The notes beneath the pieces are model-generated. The model saw only the letters and a program-made list of their open reading frames with translations, had not been told where the DNA came from and did no database searches. From NCBI GenBank assembly GCA_047618565.1, contig JBLHKW010000095.1, positions 1 to 20,968 of the forward strand: 20,968 nucleotides of DNA. The letters run 5' to 3'. Shown here in pieces: positions 14,490-20,968 of the stretch (position 1 is the first letter of the stretch; the number at the start of each line of letters is the position of its first letter). A program made the translations under genes and the position numbers. This stretch comes from JBLHKW01 sp047618565. GTDB taxonomy: Bacteria > Planctomycetota > UBA1135 > GCA-002686595.

Positions 14490-17400
14490 TCAGTAGGGCG
14501 TGGACTTCAGGCTGACATTGTTGTCCGCCTCGATGTAGGACGGGAAGCCGTCCGGCTCGGTCACGCCCTGTACCACGACCGTGAGGGTTCCCTGGCCCCA
14601 CGGGATCGAGTTCGGGATGGTGATGAGCGCAACGGCGGCGCCGTGACCCGTCGAGACGGCGTGTGCCTCGGCGGCGATGACCTCCATCGCCTGCTCGGAA
14701 GTGTAATAGGCTGACAGCTCGATGTCGTAACTCGCGGCCGCTGGACCGGCGTCTCCACCGAGGTTCACCCGCACGAGTAGCTTGTTCCTTCTCGTGGGCA
14801 GCGGGCTCTGCATGATCTGCAGCGCAATCTGCTCGACGTGAATCGGCGTCGGACGCACGAAGGAGCTGGTCTCGTGGTCGAAGTCGAAGCACGTCCGGTT
14901 CTCGTTCGGGTCGGTCATCTCCATCGTGATGGTGTGGACGGTCTGGGGATTCAGCCCGCCGATCGGGTACGAGAAGTGCGTGTCGTACTCGTGATTCAGG
15001 GGACGGCGGAGGACTGCGGTGCCATCGACGAAGAAGAGGATGCGCGCGAGCTCGGAGGTCTCGAACTCGATCTTGATCGAGGTCTGGGTGGTGTACACCA
15101 CGTGCGGGCCGTCGATCACCTCGGGGCCGACCGAGTCGGGCGAAGTGGCCGTCGGGACCAGCGGGTCCATTCCCCATTCCAGCTCGTAGCCGTCCGGAAA
15201 CTGGTCACCATCGGTGTCCCAGGACTCGGGGTTCGTTCCCCTCGCGGCTTCATCCAGGTCGTAGATGTCGTCGTTGTCGCGGTCGAGCCCCATCACCTTG
15301 CCACGCCTACGCGCCACGCCGATGAACGTTACCGGAGCCCCCCCGTTGGCCGTGTCGACCAGCTGGGCGAGGGTGCGGTGCGGCAGTTGATTGGACGCGA
15401 GCGCGAAACGCTCGGTCTGCGGAATGAACATGCCCGTCACGAAGTCCTCCTGTTGGAACAGGAACTCGGGCCCGGTCACGAAGATCACGTCGCACTCCCC
15501 GTCGCCTGCCTGAAGCATGAGGTAGGGCAGTTCATTGCTGAGGACGCTCTGTACGTTGCCGGCGTGCATCGTCACCTGGAAGCCGGTCGAGGGCGCGAGT
15601 CCAGTGTCGAGTGACTCGATGAAACGCGCGATCTTGCCCGCCTCGGACGGTCCGACCTGGAACATGGGGTTTCCCTGCGAGTCCAGCTCGAGTGCCACCG
15701 CATCGATCGATGGCGCAGTTCCACCGTGGTTGAGCCCGGCTCCGAGTTCGGTGCGCTCCCCGAAGGCCGCGCCGACGGTCATGGGCGTGTTCAGCTTGCG
15801 AGCAATATTGCGCAGCGCGGGCACGACGATCGAGGGCGACTCGCCGCCACGGAAGGTCTGAACGACCTCGTTTGTGGTCCCGAGCGGGAGCTGGTGGCAG
15901 TCACCGCATGCCTGCTCACCCTGAACCGGCCGGTTGAGGAACAGATCCGCGCCCTGCAGCTCGATCGTGGAGTGTCGACGGCTGGGATCCTGACGCGGGT
16001 TGGGCGCGATCACCAGCTCCTCGAGGTACTCCTGGAGGTATACGAAGCCGCCGCCGATCGTCGCCGGCTGGCCGTTGACGGTGTGCTCGAGCAGGTTCTT
16101 GAAGGTGGCGTTGAAGTTGCTGAGCGCGCGCCTCTCGCCACGCCAGTGGTACGGACCGGTCTCTCGCACGGAGCGCACGCTCTGGGTCACCATGGGGCCC
16201 TTGACGTCGACGCCGAACTGCAGCTGGTCCGCGGGCGTTGTCTCAGGGTCGAGATAGCCCGACAGATCCCAGGCCAGTCCATCCGTGTCGCCATCCGTGT
16301 GACAGGAGAAGCAGGCTGACGTGTTGGATAGCGAGAACTTCGTACTGTTGAAGAGCCCGCGTCCGCGCTTCATGACCTTTGGCATGCGGTCGAAGCCGAT
16401 CTTAAGTGAGTCTTGAAACTGGAAGTCGAACGGCGTCGAGGTCGGAAGGGTCGGCAGTTGCACCCGGGCGAATCCGTTTTCGACGCTGTTGTAGGTCACC
16501 AGGTACTCTCCGTCGCTCGACACCGCGCACCCCCTCGGGCCCGAGAACTGTGGGTAGTCGCTGATCGAGTGGATCGCGATGGACCCGGCCCAGGTGATCG
16601 CACCTTGGGCGTCGATGTCGAGAACGGCGACACGGTCGGTACCGTAGCCTGTGACGAAGGCGCGGCTGCCGTCGGGCATGAAGGCCACGCTGGTCGGCGT
16701 CGATACGCGTTGGTCGACGGCCGGCGCCAGGGCGTCGAGGTCGACGATGCGTACGGACGGAGGCGTCTGCGCCAGGTCGACCACGGTCAGGCGATTTCGG
16801 ACAACCTGGCCGGCGATGAACGCCTTCTCTCCTCGATGCAATGCGTTGAGCGCGTCCGTGTTCGGGATCCATAACTCGCTGCTACCCGGGCGGCGGTGGA
16901 GATTGAACAGGGTCGTACCGAGGCCCGAGATCGTGGCTGCGTTATCCAGTTCGTCGGTGGTTGGCAGTCCGGTGACGTTGATCTTGAGCAGGTCGCGGTC
17001 GGGCAAGGGCTGAGCACCGGGGATATCGGTCACGCGTGCCACTCTCACTGCCTCACCGAGCGCCGTATCACCCAGGGGGGCCGTGCCGTTGCCGGAAAGC
17101 AGTGGGACGACGTACACGGAACTCCCGATTCGGGCCAGCGCGTGCGGCTTGCGAGCCGGGATGGCGATCGAGTGAGCGACGACGTAGTTCGCGGTATCGA
17201 TAACGTCCACGCGGTCCACCGCCGAGCAACTGACGTAGGCACGGTCACCAGCGGCCGTGAACACCAGGTCGCTGGGCTCCGCGCCCACGCGTACCGTGTG
17301 CACGATCTGTTTCGTCCGGGTGTCGTAGATCGTCAAGCTGGACGTGACGCTGTCGACCATCCAGACTTCGCTGGTGCCGGGCCGATGTTTCAGGGAGACC

Positions 17401-17663
17401 AGGCCGGGTCCGGTCGGGACTTCGAGAATGAGCTCGCGAGATGCCGTGTCGTAGATTGCCAGGCGGTCGCCCAGTTGGTTGGTGATGTAGAACACAGAGC
17501 CGTCCGGGGCGAACAGCACCGGTTTCGTCGGGCTGACCTCATACATGAGGAAGCGCCCACTGACGTTGTCTCGCGCGATGTCATCCTGGGTGAATTGGCC
17601 GTGGGCCAGGCTGGGCAGGAGGGCGAGAGTGAACGCGGGCAGTTGCTGCAGGATGTGTCGCAT
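14490..17663 (-). CDS. Secreted YVTN beta-propeller / di-haem cytochrome c peroxidase-like protein
   Basis: The product is 1057 residues. The start at 17663 gives a signal peptide (MRHILQQLPAFTLALLPSLA, ending HGQ); a frame opening 38 codons earlier gives none. Residues about 35-420 are YVTN-type propeller repeats (VFYITNQLGDRLAIYDTAS, RAYVSCSAVDRVDVIDTANY, RAFVTGYGTDRVAVLDIDA). Residues about 430-690 are a di-haem peroxidase/MauG-like domain with two CXXCH sites, C451-FS-CH455 and C586-GD-CH590. The spacing of 135 fits two c-haems. Residues about 794-835 are calcium-binding repeats (DRDNDDIYDLDE, DTDGDQFPDG). The C-terminus is Ig/Fn3-like plus a CARDB-like beta domain. Inference: a periplasmic or surface electron-transfer or oxidase protein that scaffolds redox chemistry. 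It lies downstream of a broken CHAT gene on the same strand. Confidence 0.9.
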   Translation of the reverse strand: MRHILQQLPAFTLALLPSLAHGQFTQDDIARDNVSGRFLMYEVSPTKPVLFAPDGSVFYITNQLGDRLAIYDTASRELILEVPTGPGLVSLKHRPGTSEVWMVDSVTSSLTIYDTRTKQIVHTVRVGAEPSDLVFTAAGDRAYVSCSAVDRVDVIDTANYVVAHSIAIPARKPHALARIGSSVYVVPLLSGNGTAPLGDTALGEAVRVARVTDIPGAQPLPDRDLLKINVTGLPTTDELDNAATISGLGTTLFNLHRRPGSSELWIPNTDALNALHRGEKAFIAGQVVRNRLTVVDLAQTPPSVRIVDLDALAPAVDQRVSTPTSVAFMPDGSRAFVTGYGTDRVAVLDIDAQGAITWAGSIAIHSISDYPQFSGPRGCAVSSDGEYLVTYNSVENGFARVQLPTLPTSTPFDFQFQDSLKIGFDRMPKVMKRGRGLFNSTKFSLSNTSACFSCHTDGDTDGLAWDLSGYLDPETTPADQLQFGVDVKGPMVTQSVRSVRETGPYHWRGERRALSNFNATFKNLLEHTVNGQPATIGGGFVYLQEYLEELVIAPNPRQDPSRRHSTIELQGADLFLNRPVQGEQACGDCHQLPLGTTNEVVQTFRGGESPSIVVPALRNIARKLNTPMTVGAAFGERTELGAGLNHGGTAPSIDAVALELDSQGNPMFQVGPSEAGKIARFIESLDTGLAPSTGFQVTMHAGNVQSVLSNELPYLMLQAGDGECDVIFVTGPEFLFQQEDFVTGMFIPQTERFALASNQLPHRTLAQLVDTANGGAPVTFIGVARRRGKVMGLDRDNDDIYDLDEAARGTNPESWDTDGDQFPDGYELEWGMDPLVPTATSPDSVGPEVIDGPHVVYTTQTSIKIEFETSELARILFFVDGTAVLRRPLNHEYDTHFSYPIGGLNPQTVHTITMEMTDPNENRTCFDFDHETSSFVRPTPIHVEQIALQIMQSPLPTRRNKLLVRVNLGGDAGPAAASYDIELSAYYTSEQAMEVIAAEAHAVSTGHGAAVALITIPNSIPWGQGTLTVVVQGVTEPDGFPSYIEADNNVSLKSTPY

Positions 17664-17706
17664 CGATGTCAATCCAGGCCAGGGGTGGCTTTGAGGTGCG
17701 TGAGGA

Positions 17707-20677
17707 TCATACCCCCGTTCTGTCCGCAAAATCAGCCGTTGATAGAAGGGCGGCCCCGGGCGTCGCCAGGTGCACAAAGCTCTTGCCTGGGGCGTGTTCG
17801 AACAACGCTGCCTTCGTCGCTTGAGCGTCGCTGAGGCTCTGCGCGTTCCTGTCGAAGGTGCCCTCGAACAGTCCCATCACCGCGGCAGCTTCGGTGCCCG
17901 TCTGCGGAAGGGCCTGAAAACTCTCCTCCAGGCCGGAGCGCCCGGTCGTTCCACCGGCGTCGTAGTTGACGCCGCCGAGGGCGAGCAGGCTCGGCTCGGC
18001 CTCTGGGCGCGAACCTGGCGCGATCAATCTGGCGAACGACACCTCGTTCGAAATGCTCCAGCGGTCTCCGACATGGCCGTCGCCGTAGGGTAGCGCGTCG
18101 AGCGGCACCAGGAAGACGACGTCGTCGGCACAGGCATGGATCCTGTCGATCTCCCCACCAAGTCTCCTTCAGGATCGGGTCGAGCAGGCGCTCTCGCAGG
18201 GTTATGGCGGAACCTGCCTCGCGCCTCTCGGTCCCGCCGGGAGCGGCGATACCTCGCGTGAGCGTCACGCCGATCTCGGGCCGCCAGGCCTCGACCAGGG
18301 CCACGACCTCCGCGGTCGGACCGAGCTCGAAGCGGATGAGGGTGCGGTCCGGGCGCAGCAGATGAGCGACCAGGCGTTCCTCGCTGCGCCACCCTCCATC
18401 CTTGTTGCGGACCCACTCACCAGTACCGCGATAGGCCAGCGCGACCGCCTTGGTCCCGAGTGAACCTGCGAGCGCGTCGAGCTCGACCGGCTGCACGGTG
18501 ACACCTGTCTCGGCGAGTCGCCGGCTCGCAATGCGCTCGAGACGGTCGCGCTCGAGCGTCAAGCGGGTCAATTCACGATCGCGTCGTGCCGGAGCGACAT
18601 CTGCGCTGCTCGAGATCCACTCGTGAAGCTTGGTACGGGCCACCAAGGCCTCGCCCATGGCAGCTTTCACGTCTGGTGCGTCCGAGTGTCGCAGGGCGCG
18701 CGCCGCCTCGAGCACAACCAGGCGCATGGTCTCCTGGAGCTCGAACACCGCTGCGCGCTGCTCGGGGTCGCCGGTTCGGGTCAACCGGAGAAGGCCAGCG
18801 AGCCATTTCTCGTTCGTGCGTAGCGACTCTCCAACGGCGCGCGGAGCCAGCGCGAGCGAGGCCAATGCATGGGCCTTCATACCCTCCACCTGTGCCGCGA
18901 CGAGTTCACGAGCACGCTCGACTTGACCGCCCTGGAGCCGGGTGAAGGCGAGGTTGTTGCGCGCCCTCAAGACGTCTGTATGCCCGCGCGGGGCTGCGCG
19001 CTCGAGCGCTTCGAGCACGCCCCCTTCCAGCGCCTCGGCCTCGACCAGGTCCCCCATCTGCATGCAGGTCACGGCGAGGCGGCTGCGCGCCTTCAGTAGA
19101 TGCGGATGGCCCTCCGGCAGATCTCGCTCCTGCGCCGCGAGAACCTCCTCTTCAATCGCGCGAGCGCGTTCCAGATCACCGCCGGCTGCGAGAGTTGCGG
19201 CGCGGGTAATCTTGATCGTCAGCCAATCCGGATGGCCCTCCGGCAGCGACTGCTCGCCTTCGCCCAAAGCTGATTCGAGCATCACCAGCGCAGCTTCGTG
19301 CTCGCCGAGGGAGAGGAGGGTCGAGGCCATGTTCAGGTGCGCTCGGATGAGGTTCGGATGTCCCGCGGGGAGCGTGCGTTGGCTGGCCTCCAGTACGGTG
19401 GCGCACAGGCCTCTTGCCCCGACGGCGTCGCCCATGGCGATCATGATCGCGGCCAGTCCTTGGCTCGCGAGGATGGCCCTCGGGTGGTCCTCCGGCAGGT
19501 TTCGCCTGGCCCAGTCGTGGATGGCCTCGAAGTTCACGAGGGCTGCCGAATAGTGGCCCATGAGTTCGAGGGTCGCGGCCAGGTTCTGCTGGACCAGGAT
19601 GGTGTCCGGGTGGTCTGCAGGCAGGTCGCGTTTTGAGACGACGAGGACCGCCGCCAGTAGCTCTCGAGCACGGCCCAAGTACCCCGTCTCTGCCAGGATT
19701 CCAGCAAGCCCGGTCTTGGCCGCAATGACCGTCGGGTGCTCTGCAAGAGGCCCGACGCCAGCCGTGTCGATCACGCTCTCCAACCACTCCCGGGCCCGAT
19801 CCAGCTCGCCGCTCTCGGCGCGCATCGATCCGAGGTTCAGCTTTGCCGTGAGCACTTTCACGTGGTCTTTGGGCCGGATGCGTTCGAGAGCCTTGACGAC
19901 TGTTTCGATGAGCTCGCAAGCGCCGGACGGGTCACCGAGTTGTCCGATGGTTACCGCCAGGTTCGAACGATTGACGAGCACGGACGGATGTCCCGGAGGG
20001 AGCGTGCGCTCGGCGTGTTGCAGTGCGATATTCCACGCGACGCGGGCGAGTTCGAGGTCGGCCAGGTCGCGAGCCCGCACGCCGATATCCCAGAATACGC
20101 CGGATATGGCCTCGCTGGTACTCGCCCCCGGGATGCTCTGGAGATGGTCGAGCAGTTCGGCGAGCACGCCGCGCGCTCCTTCGAGGTCTCCTTCGCGTTC
20201 CAGCTCGCGCACATCCGTCAGGCCGTGTCGAACGAGCTCTGCGGCAGCCAGCGTCGCCTCGGACTCCGGTGCCGCGTATAGATGCAGCTCGGCGGAGCCG
20301 ACCGGCCCGTTCTCCTCCACGGCGACCGTGATCGCGAGCCAATCACCCGCCTGGACCATCACCTCGACGTGGGTGTCGCTCCCCAGGCCATCGCTCACGC
20401 GACGTGCGAGGACCGTGGATGTCGCCGTGTCTTCGACATGCAGGTAGAGGCTCAACTCAGACTCGGTCCAGATGTGCAACGTTCCCATGAACTTGCACTC
20501 GTACGCGGCCATCTGCGCCGGTCCCTTCCCTTCGATCCGGTTCGAGGACTCGGATGTCAGTGATAGGGTGCGAGTCTCGTCGATGGGCGCGGCGCCGGCC
20601 GGGTCCTGTGGCAGATGGCCTGTTCCGGTCGAAATGGACCCGAGGACGCTGAAGGCGAGGGTGAACATCACTGACAT
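17707..20677 (-). pseudogene. Secreted TPR-CHAT protein (CHAT copy B), frameshifted and truncated
   Basis: It starts MSVMFTLAFSVLGS (signal peptide; MFTL at 20668 is an alternative). A PPC-like domain homologous to copy A follows (GTLHIWTESELSLYLHVED), then about ten diverged 42-residue TPRs (NLAATLELMGHYSAALVNFE) and the pre-CHAT helical region. At about 18155-18165 the frame changes: LRERLLDPILKETW continues as GEIDRIHACADDVVFLVPLDALPYGD only in the next frame, consistent with one base lost from a G run. Similarity to copy A stops at FVHLAT, just before the catalytic His. The Cys motif and the GWVLTGDP tail are absent; about 16 unrelated codons lead to the stop at 17707. Inference: no protease activity. 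A MITE-like element abuts the start codon, so the native ribosome binding site is probably displaced. If the frameshift is an assembly error, the missing catalytic end still argues for a non-protease. Confidence 0.85.
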
Positions 20678-20678
20678 G

Positions 20679-20843
20679 CTAGCAGCCCGTGGTGAAACTC
20701 ACGACCCGCTCAAATCCGCCAGGCTCCGCCCTGGCGGCGTTGCGCTTCCTCCGAGTATCCACGAATACGCGTCGTCAGCGCGCCTTGCCAGATCGAATCC
20801 CGACGGCTTCGAGCCCGCCGTGACTTTCACCACGGGCTGCTAG
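20679..20843. mobile_element. MITE-like element with inverted termini and CTAG target duplication
   Basis: Termini CAGCCCGTGGTGAAA(C/G)TCAC occur at 20683-20702 and, inverted, at 20820-20839 (19 of 20 match). Weaker inverted similarity continues for about 20 more bases. CTAG flanks both outer ends (20679-20682 and 20840-20843), as a 4-bp target duplication would. The 157-bp interior has no transposase but contains a perfect 8-bp hairpin, CCGCCAGG/CCTGGCGG, at 20716-20737 with a 6-nt loop. Known: IS elements and their non-autonomous derivatives commonly target CTAG. Inference: a non-autonomous element mobilised by a transposase elsewhere in the genome. The left end lies directly against the start codon of CHAT copy B. 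Confidence 0.75.
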
Positions 20844-20844
20844 C

Positions 20845-20968
20845 TCAGGTCCGCGCGGAGCGGCGTTGGGGCACGAATCGTACGCTCCTCGGCGGCATCC
20901 GTCGATCACCTCGCCCAGCTGACGGCCGAGCTCTCGTGCAACGGAGAAACATCACGCCGTCGCCCTCG
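20845..20968. other. Right window edge, unassigned
   Basis: The last ~124 bases contain no gene that can be supported. A plus-strand frame (ARIVRSSAASVDHLAQLTAE) stays open to the edge and could be the start of something outside the window, but it has no clear start or ribosome binding site. Confidence 0.3.

Noticed and set aside
14838..17834. Several long plus-strand frames opposite the cytochrome gene
   Set aside because: Antisense shadows without domains; the minus-strand product has two CXXCH sites, propeller repeats and a signal peptide.
18024..18108. A separate small gene starting at 18108 (MPLDALPYGD) on the minus strand
   Set aside because: It continues the CHAT domain of copy B after a one-base frameshift and has no independent ribosome binding site.

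Overview
The window looks like a chromosomal segment of a G+C-rich member of the Planctomycetota. This is an inference. It rests on strong G/C preference at third codon positions, long secreted proteins whose short signal peptides end in Ala-Gln, a PDZ/DUF6288-like protein, a YVTN beta-propeller/di-haem peroxidase fusion, and secreted TPR-CHAT proteins. No rRNA, tRNA, CRISPR array or intact transposase gene was seen.

Layout. The left edge (1-115, minus) holds the start of a small peptide gene with a double-glycine leader. A secreted DUF5060/TIM-barrel glycosidase-like gene follows (456-2366, minus). Next is a decayed formylglycine-generating-enzyme (FGE/sulfatase-modifying factor) fragment (about 2570-3065, minus). 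It is fused back to back with the last codons of a lost CHAT gene (about 3056-3136, plus). The SD of an intact 1285-residue secreted PPC-like/TPR/CHAT protein (3147-7004) overlaps the stop codon of that orphan tail. Its TPR region is a near-perfect 126-bp tandem repeat. Two translationally coupled genes for secreted proteins come next (7402-9048 nidogen-like and 9045-10550 PDZ/DUF6288-like, sharing ATGA). Then come the RNA helicase dbpA (10811-12277), a glycine-rich RRM protein (12428-12775, minus) with a strong terminator at its 3' side, and a family 2 glycosyltransferase (13411-14169). After that is a large secreted YVTN-propeller/di-haem cytochrome protein (14490-17663, minus). Last is a second TPR-CHAT gene (20677-17707, minus), which is frameshifted and has lost its catalytic end. 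Directly upstream of that gene's start codon sits a 157-bp MITE-like element with 20-bp inverted termini and a CTAG target duplication (20679-20843).

Functional reading. Two RNA-metabolism genes (dbpA and the RRM protein) are housekeeping islands between accessory genes for exported proteins. The most distinctive theme is the secreted caspase-like TPR-CHAT family. There is one intact copy with a freshly homogenised repeat array, one broken copy facing it about 10 kb away, and one orphan tail. These indicate recent gain, loss and rearrangement of this family here. The three decayed reading frames each carry a single-base indel in a G/C run, while the intact genes carry none that I could see.
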